Of a stretch of 64,000 nt of DNA, positions 27,121-36,778 are shown piece by piece. The position numbers and the translations under genes are program-made. This DNA comes from Pseudomonas putida (lineage in GTDB: Bacteria; Pseudomonadota; Gammaproteobacteria; Pseudomonadales; Pseudomonadaceae), in assembly GCF_028682455.1 (NCBI RefSeq), contig NZ_JANHLD010000002.1, positions 1,116,001-1,180,000 on the forward strand. The letters are read 5' to 3'. Numbering within the stretch: position 1 is the stretch's first letter; the number at the start of each line of letters is the position of its first letter. The notes under the pieces are model-generated. The model was not told the DNA's origin. It saw only the letters and a list, made by a program, of their open reading frames with translations, and made no database searches.

Positions 27121-27621
27121 ATGAGCCTTGTCGAAACCCTGCTGTTGCTGCTGATCCTCGCCACCGCCCTGGGCTGTGGCTTGATGGGCGGGTTGTTCTT
27201 CGCCTTCTCCAACTTCGTGATGAAAGCCCTGGAGCGCATCCCCGAACAAAGCGCGGTGACAGCCATGCAGTCGATTAACCAGGTGGTGCTCAACCGGCTG
27301 TTCCTGGCCTTGTTCTTCGGCACCGCGCTGACCAGCGTGGGGTTGTTGGTCTGGGCCTACCAGCGCTGGCCGCTGCCGGGCAGCCTGTGCATGGCCATCG
27401 GCAGCGGGTTGTACCTGGCCGGCAATGTGGTGGTGACGATGCTGTTCAACGTGCCGAAGAACCAAGCCCTGGCCAGGCTCGATCCGGCCAGCGCCGAGGC
27501 CGCTGCGGCCTGGCACCGCTATGTGCCGGGCTGGAACCGCTGGAACCATGTGCGCACCGTCACCGCCCTGGCGGCAGCGGCCTGGTTGATGCTCGCGCTA
27601 GGATTGATAAGGGGCGTTTAG
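27121..27621 (+). CDS. DUF1772 (anthrone oxygenase-like) membrane protein
   Basis: 166 residues with four predicted transmembrane helices (about 5-30, 58-80, 85-108, 140-162). GLMGGLFFAFSNFVMKAL and a W-R-x-W-N-H-V segment near the C-terminus fit DUF1772. Family members are poorly understood despite the anthrone oxygenase label. Convergent with polB. Confidence 0.75.
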   Translation: MSLVETLLLLLILATALGCGLMGGLFFAFSNFVMKALERIPEQSAVTAMQSINQVVLNRLFLALFFGTALTSVGLLVWAYQRWPLPGSLCMAIGSGLYLAGNVVVTMLFNVPKNQALARLDPASAEAAAAWHRYVPGWNRWNHVRTVTALAAAAWLMLALGLIRGV

Positions 27622-27654
27622 AAGCCGGCGGATCAAGACGGTTGTTCCCGCGAT

Positions 27655-30015
27655 TCAGAACAGGCCCATCTGCCGGTCGATCAGGGCCGAGAAATCATCC
27701 TGCACGAACGGCAGGATGGCATCGGCCACCGGCTGCAACTGGCGGGTCAGGTAATGGTCGTAGTCGATGACCGAGTGCCGGGTTTCCAGCGGCTCAGGGC
27801 CCGCCACGGTGATTACGTAGCTGATCCACCCACCGTTCTGGTACTGGCGCGGCCGCCCCTGGCGCTGGTTGAATTCATCGGCCATGCGCGCCGCACGTAC
27901 ATGAGGCGGTACGTTGCGCTGGTAATCGGCCAGGGGCCTGCGCAAGCGCTTGCGGTAGATCAACAGCTCGTCGTGCTCGCCGGCCAGGGTCTTGCGCACG
28001 TATTCGCGCACGTACGCCTGATAGGGTTGGCGGCGGAAGATGCGCTCGTACAGTTCCTGCTGGAACTGGCGGGCCAGCGGCGACCAGTCGGTGCGCACGC
28101 TTTCCAGGCCCTTGTAGATCATCTCCTCGTGCCCGTCGTCGCGTTGCACCAGCCCGGCGTAGCGTTTCTTGCTGCCCTCCTCCGCGCCGCGAATGGTGGG
28201 CATCAGAAAACGCTTGTAGTGGGTCTCGTATTGCAGCTCCAGGGCGCTGGCCAGGCCGTAGGTATCACGCAGGTGATCACTCCACCACTGGTTGACCTGC
28301 TGCACCAGGCGCCGGCCGATGGCATCGGCGTCGGCCTCGTCATGGGCGCGCTTGAGCCAGACGAAGGTCGAGTCGGTGTCGCCATAGATCACGCTGTACC
28401 CCTGGGCCTCGATCAGCTCGCGGGTGCGGCGCATGATTTCATGGCCACGCATCGTGATCGACGACGCCAGGCGCGGGTCGAAGAAGCGACAACCACTGGA
28501 ACCCAGCACGCCATAAAAGGCATTCATGATGATCTTCAAGGCCTGGGACAACGGCGCATTGTGCTCGCGCTTGGCCGTTTCGCGGCCCTGCCAGACCCGC
28601 TCGACGATCGCCGGCAGGCAATGCCGGGTACGCGAGAAGCGTGCGCCGCGAAACCCTGGCACCGAGTGTTGGTCATCCGGCGCGCGCAAACCTTCTACCA
28701 ACCCCATCGGGTCGATCAGGAAGGTGCGAATGATGGAGGGGTACAGGCTCTTGTAGTCGAGCACCAGCACCGACTCGTACAACCCGGGCCGCGAATCCAT
28801 GACGAATCCGCCGGGGCTGGCTTCCTCCGGTCGCTCGCCCTGGTTGGGCGCGACAAAGCCCTGGCGGTGCATCAAGGGTATGTACAAATGGCAGAACGCA
28901 GCCACCGAACCGCCACTACGGTCCGCCGGCAAGCCGGTGACCGTGGCACGTTCGAGCAGGAACGTGAGCAGTTCGGTCCTGGCGAAGATGCGGGTGACCA
29001 ACTCACAGTCCTTGAGGTTGTAGCGGGCCAGGGCCGGCTTGTCCTCGGCGAACATGCGGTTGATTTCATCCATGCGCTGGTAGGGTGTGTCGATGGCCTT
29101 GCCCTCGCCAAGCAAGGTCTGGGCAACGTTCTCCAGGCTGAACGAAGGAAAACTCCAGGTCGCCGAGCGCAGCGCCTCGATCCCGTCGATGATCAGGCGC
29201 CCCGGGGCCCCGGCGAAAAAGTGCGCGCGGCTGCCGTGCTCGCGCCATTCCATCACCTCGCCCTCGCGCCCCAGGCGCAGCGGCACCTGCAATTGCTGGG
29301 CATGAGCGTGCAGCACGCGCAGGTCGAACTGCACCAGGTTCCAACCGATGATCGCATCAGGATCATGCACCGCCAGCCAGTGGTTCAGGCGTTCGAGCAA
29401 CTGGCCGCGGCTGTCGCAGTACTCAAGGTCAAAATCGATGCCCCGAGGGTCGCCATTGGCCGGCCCAAGCATGTACACCTGGCGCTGGCCGCAACCTTCG
29501 AGGGCAATGGAGTAGAGCTCGCCACGTTCGGTGGTTTCGATGTCCAGCGACACCAGCTTCAGTGCCGGGCGGTAGTCGGGAGCGGGCTTGAGCTGGGCAT
29601 CGTGGAGCACGCCGTGCTCATCTGGCGTGCCGCCGAAGCTGGCTGGCGCTGTGATGAAGCGCTCCATCAGGTAGCGCTCCGGCGGACGGATGTCGGCCTC
29701 GTAGACTTGCACCCCGGCCGCGCGCAGGCGCTTTTCCAGTTGGATCAACTGGCGGTGCTGGCGGCAGTAGAGGCCCAGCACCGGACGCTGTTCGAAGTCG
29801 CGAAGGCCCAGCGGGCGCAAGCTCACATCGCGCTCACCGCGCAGTACCGCCTGTGCCTGCGCCTCATGGGCTTCGGGTATGAAGGCCACCGATGTCTGCA
29901 TCGGCAAGCGCACGCGCCGTGGGCCCTGGTCGGTGGCCAGCCAGAACTCCACGCAGGTGCCTGCCGGCGTGTCGCGCCAATGCCGGGTCAGGACAAATCC
30001 CTGCTGTAACTCCAC
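27655..30015 (-). CDS. polB: DNA polymerase II (family B)
   Basis: 786 residues, close to the 783 of E. coli Pol II. The 3'-5' exonuclease aspartate/glutamate motif is [12 protein letters not shown], the polymerase motif A is [17 protein letters not shown] and motif C is [16 protein letters not shown], so both activities look intact. It works in repair and replication restart and is SOS-inducible in E. coli. I did not identify a LexA box in the short upstream gap. The long frame on the opposite strand is its shadow. Confidence 0.95.
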   Translation of the reverse strand: MELQQGFVLTRHWRDTPAGTCVEFWLATDQGPRRVRLPMQTSVAFIPEAHEAQAQAVLRGERDVSLRPLGLRDFEQRPVLGLYCRQHRQLIQLEKRLRAAGVQVYEADIRPPERYLMERFITAPASFGGTPDEHGVLHDAQLKPAPDYRPALKLVSLDIETTERGELYSIALEGCGQRQVYMLGPANGDPRGIDFDLEYCDSRGQLLERLNHWLAVHDPDAIIGWNLVQFDLRVLHAHAQQLQVPLRLGREGEVMEWREHGSRAHFFAGAPGRLIIDGIEALRSATWSFPSFSLENVAQTLLGEGKAIDTPYQRMDEINRMFAEDKPALARYNLKDCELVTRIFARTELLTFLLERATVTGLPADRSGGSVAAFCHLYIPLMHRQGFVAPNQGERPEEASPGGFVMDSRPGLYESVLVLDYKSLYPSIIRTFLIDPMGLVEGLRAPDDQHSVPGFRGARFSRTRHCLPAIVERVWQGRETAKREHNAPLSQALKIIMNAFYGVLGSSGCRFFDPRLASSITMRGHEIMRRTRELIEAQGYSVIYGDTDSTFVWLKRAHDEADADAIGRRLVQQVNQWWSDHLRDTYGLASALELQYETHYKRFLMPTIRGAEEGSKKRYAGLVQRDDGHEEMIYKGLESVRTDWSPLARQFQQELYERIFRRQPYQAYVREYVRKTLAGEHDELLIYRKRLRRPLADYQRNVPPHVRAARMADEFNQRQGRPRQYQNGGWISYVITVAGPEPLETRHSVIDYDHYLTRQLQPVADAILPFVQDDFSALIDRQMGLF

Positions 30016-30056
30016 CGCTGCAACCTCGATACCACTGGATAGCTGGCGATTCTACC

Positions 30057-31274
30057 TTAGCCGGGTACCCGGCTGCCCGGGGTAAAGCCGTGGCGTCGGG
30101 CGCGCGTGGCAATCAGCAGCGCGGCGCCTGTCAAGACGAGCAACACCCAGGTAAAGCTGCCGACGCCCCACTGGGTCAGTAGCACACCGCCCAGCAGGCC
30201 TCCGGCGGCAATCGCCAGGTTCCACACGGTAACGATCATCGACTGGGCCACATCGGCGCCCTCCCCGGCAGCGTCGGCGCTGGCGGTCTGCAGCAGGGTT
30301 GGTGCGCCGCCATACGTCAGCCCCCACAGCGCGACACTGAGGAACACCAGGGTTGGCGACTGGCCGCTGAAGCCCATCACCAGCGCCACGGCGGCAAACC
30401 CGACAAGGCTGAGTACCACCATGCTGCGCAAGTGCCGGTCGATCCAGGTTCCAACTAGGGCAATGCCCGCCAGGGCCGCAAGGCCAAAGGTCAGCAGCAC
30501 CCAGCCGGTACTGGCCGCCATCCCGGCAGCCGTCAGGTACGGCACGATGTAGGTGTACAGCACGTTGTGCGCCAGCACCCACGCGAGGATCACCAGCAGC
30601 ACCGCCAGCACCCCGGGCGTACGCAGCACCTGGCCGATACCGGGGCGCTGGCCCGGCTTGTGCCCCTCGAAATCCGGCACCGTGCACAGCACCCAGACGA
30701 TCAGCGCCACGGACGACGCCGAAACCCACCCAAAGGTTGCCCGCCAGCCGATCAGCTCCCCCAGCCAGGTACCGGCCGGCACCCCGAGTGACAACGCGAC
30801 CGGCGCACCGATCATCGCTACCGCCATGGCCCGGCCCTGCTGGGCCGGACTGACCATGCGCCGCGCATGCCCGGCGATCACCCCCCAGGCGAGGCCGGCG
30901 GCCACCCCGGTCATGAAGCGCGCGACCAGGGTCAACAGGTACGATTGCGACACGGCTGTCAGTGTGTTGAACAGCAAAAAGCCGACGATGGCCAGCAGCA
31001 ACACCGGGCGCCGCCGCCAGCCCTGGGTCATGGTCACCAGCGGGATGGCCGTGAGCACCGAGCCCAGGGCATACACGGTCACCAGTTGCCCGGCCATCGC
31101 TTCGCTGATATGCATGCCTGCCGAGATCTGGCCGAGCAGACCGGCCGGCAAGGTCTCGCTGAGAATGGCGATGAAGCCGGTCATCGCCAGGGCCAGCAGA
31201 CCACTGAGCGGAAGCGGCTGCTCGAGCGCCTCGCTGGTCGCCCGGGCATCGGCGCTGCAACTCATCTGAGTCAT
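30057..31274 (-). CDS. MFS efflux transporter (DHA1-like)
   Basis: 405 residues, about 12 transmembrane helices, with LALAMTGFIAILSETLPAGL at helix 1 and a conserved GVAAGLAWGVIAGHARR loop. It resembles DHA1-type arabinose/sugar or drug efflux proteins. The start at 31274 gives the usual short cytoplasmic N-terminus. It is divergent from a LysR regulator across 113 bp with inverted repeats, so the regulator is likely its controller. It ends about 40 bp downstream of polB. Confidence 0.85.
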   Translation of the reverse strand: MTQMSCSADARATSEALEQPLPLSGLLALAMTGFIAILSETLPAGLLGQISAGMHISEAMAGQLVTVYALGSVLTAIPLVTMTQGWRRRPVLLLAIVGFLLFNTLTAVSQSYLLTLVARFMTGVAAGLAWGVIAGHARRMVSPAQQGRAMAVAMIGAPVALSLGVPAGTWLGELIGWRATFGWVSASSVALIVWVLCTVPDFEGHKPGQRPGIGQVLRTPGVLAVLLVILAWVLAHNVLYTYIVPYLTAAGMAASTGWVLLTFGLAALAGIALVGTWIDRHLRSMVVLSLVGFAAVALVMGFSGQSPTLVFLSVALWGLTYGGAPTLLQTASADAAGEGADVAQSMIVTVWNLAIAAGGLLGGVLLTQWGVGSFTWVLLVLTGAALLIATRARRHGFTPGSRVPG

Positions 31275-31323
31275 GGTGAAACTCCTGTTTGAAAGACAGG
31301 GCAACCTTACCGGCAGCGACCAC

Positions 31324-31371
31324 TGCGGAAAAAGACGGGTACTATTCCGCACATCCAGGACACTGATGTCC
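31324..31371. promoter_or_regulatory. Two inverted repeats between the MFS and LysR genes
   Basis: TGCGGAA (31324-31330) pairs with TTCCGCA (31345-31351), and GGACA (31358-31362) pairs with TGTCC (31367-31371). They sit in the divergent promoter region and are candidate LysR binding sites. Confidence 0.45.
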
Positions 31372-31387
31372 GCAATAGGAGATACAC

Positions 31388-32293
31388 GTGGATAGCCTCA
31401 ACGGCTTTGTGGTGTTTGTGCGCGTTGCCGAGACCGGCAGCTTTGTCGCTGCCGCGCAGTCGCTGGGGGTCAGTGCGTCGGCCATTGGCAAACGGGTAGC
31501 GCGCCTGGAAGCCCGCCTGGGTGTGCGGCTGTTCCACCGCAGCACCCGCAGCATCACCCTCACGGCCGAAGGGACGGTATTCCTGGAGCGCAGCCGGCGC
31601 ATCCTGGCCGAGATCGAGGCCACCGAACTCGAACTGTCGCAATCGACTGAAACCCCACGCGGGCGCCTGCGCGTCAGCCTGCCCCAGGTCACCGCGCTGG
31701 TGATGCCGGCCTTGAGCGAATTCATGGCGCTGTACCCGCAGGTCGAGCTGGACCTGGACTTCAGCGACCGGATGGTGGACATCGTCGGTGAAGGCTTCGA
31801 TGTGGTGATGCGCGGCGGGACGCCGTCGGACTCGCGCCTCAACGCAAAATTCCTCGGCCATTTCCACCACCTGCTGGTGGGCTCCCCGGGTTACTTCCAA
31901 CGCTGCGGCACGCCCCGTCACCCTGACGACCTGGCCCGGCATACCTGCCTGCACTATCGCTTCCCCAGCAACGGCAAGCTCGAACGCTGGCCGCTACGCA
32001 GCGAACAGCCCGGGCGCGACTACGACATCCCGGTGTCGATGGTCTGCAACCATGTCGAGACCCGCGTGTGCTTTGCCATGCGTGATCGCGGCATCACCTG
32101 CTTGCCGGATTTCACTGTGCGCCAGCAGTTGGCCAGGGGTGAGCTGGTCACGGTATTGGATGACTACCTGGAGCGACGCGGCAGTTTCTACCTGTTGTGG
32201 CCATCGGGGCGGCAGATGCCGTCGCGCTTGCGGGTGTTCATTGACTTCATGAGCGAGCGGGTGTTCGCCGACAGTGCCCGCGCCCACTATTAG
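31388..32293 (+). CDS. LysR-family regulator
   Basis: 301 residues from a GTG start with AGGAG eight bases upstream. HTH at about 3-62 (LNGFVVFVRVAETGSFVAAA, LGVSASAIGKRVARLE, LFHRSTRSITLT), then an effector domain. Divergent from the MFS exporter, the classic layout for an exporter activator. Its stop overlaps the stop of the convergent LysR gene by four bases. Confidence 0.88.
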   Translation: MDSLNGFVVFVRVAETGSFVAAAQSLGVSASAIGKRVARLEARLGVRLFHRSTRSITLTAEGTVFLERSRRILAEIEATELELSQSTETPRGRLRVSLPQVTALVMPALSEFMALYPQVELDLDFSDRMVDIVGEGFDVVMRGGTPSDSRLNAKFLGHFHHLLVGSPGYFQRCGTPRHPDDLARHTCLHYRFPSNGKLERWPLRSEQPGRDYDIPVSMVCNHVETRVCFAMRDRGITCLPDFTVRQQLARGELVTVLDDYLERRGSFYLLWPSGRQMPSRLRVFIDFMSERVFADSARAHY

Positions 32294-33210
32294 TCATACA
32301 AATAGTCGAAGCCCTGCAAGGGCAGCTGCGGTGCCCGGGCGAGCAGCGATTCGCCCAGGGCCTGCACCCGCCTGGCCTGAGGGCTGGACCTGAGCCAGGT
32401 CAGGTAATAGCCCTCGCCGGTCGCCACCGCCTTGGGAAAAGGCGTGACCAGCCGACCGCTTTCGAGCTCGTTGCGGACCAGCAGCAGGTCCACCACCGCA
32501 ATGCCTGCGCCCTGCTGGGCAGCAGACATGCCCTGGTCAAGGGTGTCGAACACCTGTCCGCAATCGATGGCTACCTGCAGGGCCCCCAAGCGAGTGAGCC
32601 AGCGCCGCCAGTCGCGGCGGTCGGGTGAAGGGTGCAGCAGGTGAACGGGGTCCAACTCGGACAATGCGACCGCCTTGGCAGCGCTGTGGCCCGGGCTGCA
32701 CACCGGTACCAGCCATTCATCGAACAACTTGAGGTAGTCGACATCGGCGGCGAAACGTCCATCGCCCAGCAGGATCGCGGCATCGAATGGTTCGCTGTAG
32801 AAGTCGACGCGATCGACATCCATCCATACGCTCGACAGCTGCACCCGGCTGTGCGGCATTTGCTCGCGGAGCTGATCGAGCACTTTGAGCAACCAGCGCA
32901 CCGTGAGGGTCGAGGGCGCCTTCAGGCGAATGCCGTTGCGGTCCTTTTTCAGCAGGCCGCAGGCGTTCTCGATGATCTTGAACCCGACCTTGAGTTCCTG
33001 GGCCAGCAGCCGCCCGGGCTCGGTCAGCGTCAAGCGGGGCCCGCGACGCTCGAACAGGGCGCACTCGTAAAGGCTTTCGAGGGTCTTGATGTGGTGGCTG
33101 ACAGCACCTTGGGTGAGTGCCAGCTCCTGGGCGGCGCGGGTGAACGAGCCGTAGCGGGCAGCCACCTCGAAAGCCCTCAGCGCCTGGAGGGCGGGAATGC
33201 GTTCAGACAT
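32290..33210 (-). CDS. LysR-family regulator (GcvA-like)
   Basis: 306 residues; HTH at about 8-65 (ALQALRAFEVAARYGSFTRA, LALTQGAVSHHIKTLE, LFERRGPRLTLT). It belongs to the GcvA branch by its N-terminus. It is divergent from a LysE-type exporter and faces the palindrome at 33225-33239 in the intergenic region. Controlling the exporter is the simplest reading. Confidence 0.87.
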   Translation of the reverse strand: MSERIPALQALRAFEVAARYGSFTRAAQELALTQGAVSHHIKTLESLYECALFERRGPRLTLTEPGRLLAQELKVGFKIIENACGLLKKDRNGIRLKAPSTLTVRWLLKVLDQLREQMPHSRVQLSSVWMDVDRVDFYSEPFDAAILLGDGRFAADVDYLKLFDEWLVPVCSPGHSAAKAVALSELDPVHLLHPSPDRRDWRRWLTRLGALQVAIDCGQVFDTLDQGMSAAQQGAGIAVVDLLLVRNELESGRLVTPFPKAVATGEGYYLTWLRSSPQARRVQALGESLLARAPQLPLQGFDYLYD

Positions 33211-33224
33211 AGTCGATATCGAGC

Positions 33225-33239
33225 ATTAGTAAAACTAAT
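33225..33239. promoter_or_regulatory. LysR operator candidate
   Basis: ATTAGT (33225-33230), three bases, ACTAAT (33234-33239): a short perfect dyad just upstream of the LysR start and before the divergent LysE-family gene. Confidence 0.5.
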
Positions 33240-33320
33240 AGAAGGCCATAGTAACAGGCGTTTTACAAGGGCAAGGCTGCTCTCGAGAATACCGGTATAC
33301 CTCACTCTCCGAGCCTGCCG

Positions 33321-33935
33321 ATGAACACCGCCCTGCTGCTGTCCTATGCCCTGACCGTCCTGTTGTTGATTGCCACCCCGGGCCCCGTGGTGGCTCTGGT
33401 TGTCGACACCGCCGCCCGCGCCGGCCGGCGCCAGGCCGTGGCCACGGCCCTGGGCACCAATGGAGCCTCGTTGGTGCTGATCGCCGTGGCGGCCGGGGTG
33501 ATTCTCACCAGCGTGGTGATCGACCCACGCTGGCTTGCGGCCTTGAGTCTGGTCGGCTGCCTGTTCATCGCCTACCTGGCCATTGGCAGCCTGCGCCAGG
33601 CCGGGCAGGACGACGCCCAGCCCGCGGCCAGTGCCGCTTCGGGCGGCTGGTGGCAAGGGTTTGCGGTAGGCCTGTCAAACCCGAAGGACATCCTGTTCTT
33701 TGTAGCCTTTTTCCCACAGTTCATTCAGGTGAGCACTCATGTAGGTCACAGCCTGTTACTACTTTCCCTTGTGTGGGTGATGATCGATCTGGCGATACTG
33801 GGCCTTTATATCTTCATGACCCACAAGCTCGTGTCCCCCGGTCATCAACGGCTGATCCGCCTGACCAGCGGTGGGTTGCTGCTGGTGATCGCCGTGGTGG
33901 GGCTGTTCTACAATCTCGAAGCGCTCCGCTCCTGA
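33321..33935 (+). CDS. LysE/RhtB-family exporter
   Basis: 204 residues with about six transmembrane helices. The start TVLLLIATPGPVVALVVDTA carries the PGP motif of the LysE/RhtB amino acid exporter family and FAVGLSNPKDILFFVAFFPQ is the second conserved block. It should export an amino acid or derivative. Divergent from the LysR regulator. Confidence 0.88.
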   Translation: MNTALLLSYALTVLLLIATPGPVVALVVDTAARAGRRQAVATALGTNGASLVLIAVAAGVILTSVVIDPRWLAALSLVGCLFIAYLAIGSLRQAGQDDAQPAASAASGGWWQGFAVGLSNPKDILFFVAFFPQFIQVSTHVGHSLLLLSLVWVMIDLAILGLYIFMTHKLVSPGHQRLIRLTSGGLLLVIAVVGLFYNLEALRS

Positions 33936-34060
33936 TCCGCCGTGGGTTTGGTCTGCGGTCCTGGTACGGTTAGAATGAACGCCGAACACCCAGGCCCCTT
34001 CGAACCACACTATGGACAGTCGGATTGAACCCTGAACTTCACAGCCGTACCGAATTATTC

Positions 34061-34792
34061 ATGCACAGCCGCCAGCCCCTGCTTCACAAAGGCCTCAACG
34101 TGATACGCGCGCAGGTACTGCGCAGCCTGATCCTTGTGATGGCCCCTGCCTGCGCCCTGGCTGACGATGCGCCCATCGATCCCCATGCCGACCTCTTGTA
34201 CCGCCAGGCCCTGACCTTCCTGGAACAGGCCGAGGCACAGAGCAGCGGTTTCAGCCTCAAGACCAGCACCACCGACCAGGACCTGGCCCAACAAGGCCAG
34301 GCCTTGGGTCGCACCCTGGCGCCGGCGGTGAGCCTGCTGAAAAAAGCCGTCGAGCGCGAGCATCCGGTGGCCCGCTACCGCCTGGCGCTCTACTACATGA
34401 CCTACCTGCCTGCCGATGAAATCCCTGCCGCTGCCTGCCCGCTGCTGCAAGACAGCCTTGCCCAGGGTTTTGCCCCGGCCGCCCTGGGGATCGAGACCTG
34501 GTGTACCGAGTACAGCCACAGCGCCGCATTTGCCAAGGATCTGGAAAAAATCCCCACCCTGGCCGCCCGCTACGCCGCCTACTATCCGCAGCCGGCCGAA
34601 CGCCTGCAGTGCAACCGCCAGCAGCCCCAGGGCCTGGCGCTGCAATGGGGTCGCCAGCGCGACTACCAGGCCGAAATCTATCGCTTGCAGGGCAACATCA
34701 AGCCGGACCAGCGCCAGGCCTATTGGCAAAAAGCCGTAGACCTCAACGGTTGCTTTGCCGCCCAACAGCGGCTGTTGAGCCTTCAACACTGA
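34061..34792 (+). CDS. Exported Sel1/TPR-like hypothetical protein
   Basis: 243 residues from the ATG at 34061; a TTG at 34025 and a GTG at 34097 are alternatives, the last giving the cleanest signal peptide (LRSLILVMAPACALA). The mature part is helical with A/L-rich repeats such as VSLLKKAVEREHPVARYRLA and YWQKAVDLNGCFAAQQRLL, consistent with Sel1-like or TPR repeats. Four cysteines in the mature part may form disulfides. Role unknown. Confidence 0.62.
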   Translation: MHSRQPLLHKGLNVIRAQVLRSLILVMAPACALADDAPIDPHADLLYRQALTFLEQAEAQSSGFSLKTSTTDQDLAQQGQALGRTLAPAVSLLKKAVEREHPVARYRLALYYMTYLPADEIPAAACPLLQDSLAQGFAPAALGIETWCTEYSHSAAFAKDLEKIPTLAARYAAYYPQPAERLQCNRQQPQGLALQWGRQRDYQAEIYRLQGNIKPDQRQAYWQKAVDLNGCFAAQQRLLSLQH

Positions 34793-34896
34793 CGCCCCGC
34801 CCCAGCAATGGGTGACCGCACACAGCAAGATCGTTCAAGTCACCCGCTCCGCGCTCTGGCATTCTGTACGTCCTTGTTCAGCTGCCGCAGATTTAC

Positions 34897-35595
34897 ATGT
34901 CGACTCCACCCTTCGCACGCCAGGCGTTTATCCAAGGCGCCATCGCCATCCTGCCGTTGTCCCTTGCCGTCGCCCCCTGGGGGCTGCTGGCCGGATCGAT
35001 GGCCATCGAAGCCAACCTCAGCCCGTGGGAGGGCCAGGGTCTGTCGGCGATCGTCTTTGCCGGTGCTGCACAACTGGTAGCGATCGGCATGATCAAGGGT
35101 GGGGCCAACCTGTTCTCGATTCTGTTGACCACCCTGCTGCTCACCTCCCAGCACCTGCTCTACGGGCTGTCGATGCGCCCTGTCCTGTCGGGGCTGCCAA
35201 CCCGCTGGCGGCTGGGCCTGGGCTTTCTGCTCACCGATGAGTTCTTTGCCCTGACCAGCCAGTACGACCAGCAGCAGTTCAACCGCTGGTACGCCCTGGG
35301 GGTGGGCCTGACGTTCTACATTGCCTGGAACCTGTTCACCCTGGCCGGAATCATCCTGGGCCAGAACATTCCGCACCTGGACCAACTGGGCCTGGACTTC
35401 TCCATCGTCGCCACCTTCGTCGCCCTCATTGCCCCCCTGGTACGCAACCTGCCCACCGTGGTGTGCGTGGCGGTGTCGTTGTTCAGCTCGGTGCTGTTCA
35501 GTGCCTGGCACTGGGAAACCGGCCTGGTGGCCGCCGGACTGCTGGGCATGAGTGCAGGCTTCATCTGCCAGAAATTCAGCGGAGCACGCGCATGA
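34897..35595 (+). CDS. azlC: AzlC-family branched-chain amino acid exporter, large subunit
   Basis: 232 residues with six or seven transmembrane helices. LAVAPWGLLAGSMAIEANLS, IVFAGAAQLVAIGMI and TSQHLLYGLSMRP are AzlC family landmarks. With AzlD it exports branched-chain or related amino acids. It overlaps azlD by ATGA; azlD in turn overlaps an AraC regulator gene, giving a tight three-gene operon. Confidence 0.88.
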   Translation: MSTPPFARQAFIQGAIAILPLSLAVAPWGLLAGSMAIEANLSPWEGQGLSAIVFAGAAQLVAIGMIKGGANLFSILLTTLLLTSQHLLYGLSMRPVLSGLPTRWRLGLGFLLTDEFFALTSQYDQQQFNRWYALGVGLTFYIAWNLFTLAGIILGQNIPHLDQLGLDFSIVATFVALIAPLVRNLPTVVCVAVSLFSSVLFSAWHWETGLVAAGLLGMSAGFICQKFSGARA

Positions 35596-35915
35596 TCTTT
35601 GCCTTGATTATCGGAATGGGCCTGCTGGTGTTCCTCAACCGCTATGCCTTTCTCGAACCGCGCCTGCCCCTGCGCCTGAGTTCCAATGCGCGACAGTTCC
35701 TGGGCTTTGCCGTACCGGGCATGCTCACGGCAATATGCGGACCGATCATTTTCCTGCCGGGCCACCAGCTCGACTTGAGCCTGGCCAATCCCTACCTGCT
35801 CGGCTCGGTGGTGGCAGTAGTGCTGGTGCTGTTGACCCGCAGCACCTTGATCAGCATGCTGGTGAGCATGGCTTTCTTCTTTGTCTTTCGCTGGTGGTTG
35901 AACGGCAGTCCATGA
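35592..35915 (+). CDS. azlD: AzlD-family exporter, small subunit
   Basis: 107 residues, three or four transmembrane helices (IFALIIGMGLLVFLNRYAFL, FAVPGMLTAICGPIIFLPG, VVAVVLVLLTRSTLISMLVS). Size, topology and position right after azlC define it. The ATG at 35592 overlaps the azlC stop. Confidence 0.86.
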   Translation: MIFALIIGMGLLVFLNRYAFLEPRLPLRLSSNARQFLGFAVPGMLTAICGPIIFLPGHQLDLSLANPYLLGSVVAVVLVLLTRSTLISMLVSMAFFFVFRWWLNGSP

Positions 35916-36742
35916 ACGCAGCAGCCCAAGAACAGACCCGCTTCTGGCAAGCCCCCGCCCTGGGCGATATCGAGCTGTTGCACGCCCGCTACATCCAGCA
36001 GCGCTTCGCACCCCATGTGCATGAAGGCTATGTCATCACCATCATCGAGTCCGGTGCCCAGCGCTTCTGGCACCGGGGCAGCGAGCACCTGGCGCCGGTG
36101 GGCAGTATGGTGCTGATCAATCCAGACGAGTTGCACACCGGGGCCAAGGCCCATGAACAGGGCTGGCGCTATCGCGGCTTCTACCCCGACAGCGAGCGCA
36201 TCACCGGCGTGCTCGACGAGCTGGAACTCAAGCGCGACGGCCTGCCCAGCTTTCAGGCCAGCGTGCTGCACGACCCGCAACTGGCCAAGGCATTCAGTTG
36301 GCTGCACAGCTCTGCCGAACATGGTGCCAGCGCACTGGAACAACAGACTGCCTGGCGCGAGGCGGTGTTGTTGCTGCTGCAGCGTCATGCCCACGTGGTC
36401 AGCCCTCGCGCGCCGGGCAATGAACCGTGCGCGGTGGCCCGCGCCAAAGAACTGATGGACAGTCGCCTGGCCTACCCCCCTTCGCTGCAGGAACTGGCCC
36501 AGGCTGTCAGCCTGTCGCCGTTTCATTTTGCCCGGGTGTTTCGCCAGGCCACGGGACTGCCGCCGCACGCCTGGCTCAAGCAACGTCGTTTGAGCCGCGC
36601 ACGCGAGCTGTTGAAGAACGATTGCCTGCCCTTCAATGTGGCGTTTGCGTTGGGGTTTTCGGATCAGAGCCACTTGAACCGACAGTTCAAGCAGGCCTAT
36701 GGGGTGACCCCCGGAGAGTATCGGCGGGCATGCATGGGGTAG
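35912..36742 (+). CDS. AraC-family regulator
   Basis: 276 residues: an N-terminal cupin sensor (HAPHVHEGYVITIIESGAQR type fold, residues about 15-150) and two C-terminal HTHs (about 178-270) with LQELAQAVSLSPFHFARVFR and NVAFALGFSDQSHLNRQFKQ, then GVTPGEYRR. Overlaps azlD by four bases, so it probably regulates its own azlCD operon in response to an amino acid. Confidence 0.87.
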   Translation: MNAAAQEQTRFWQAPALGDIELLHARYIQQRFAPHVHEGYVITIIESGAQRFWHRGSEHLAPVGSMVLINPDELHTGAKAHEQGWRYRGFYPDSERITGVLDELELKRDGLPSFQASVLHDPQLAKAFSWLHSSAEHGASALEQQTAWREAVLLLLQRHAHVVSPRAPGNEPCAVARAKELMDSRLAYPPSLQELAQAVSLSPFHFARVFRQATGLPPHAWLKQRRLSRARELLKNDCLPFNVAFALGFSDQSHLNRQFKQAYGVTPGEYRRACMG

Positions 36743-36773
36743 GAGCGGGAGCCGGCATTGCCGGCTCCCGCTC
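36743..36773. terminator. Bidirectional terminator-like hairpin
   Basis: A 14-bp perfect stem, GAGCGGGAGCCGGC (36743-36756) with its complement (36760-36773), loop ATT, between the convergent ends of the AraC gene and ahpF. There is a short T stretch on the plus side only. Confidence 0.7.
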
Positions 36774-36778
36774 GTTTG

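Noticed and set aside
27754..30009. Plus-strand frame of 751 codons opposite polB
   Set aside because: Antisense of intact DNA polymerase II motifs; no domain visible.
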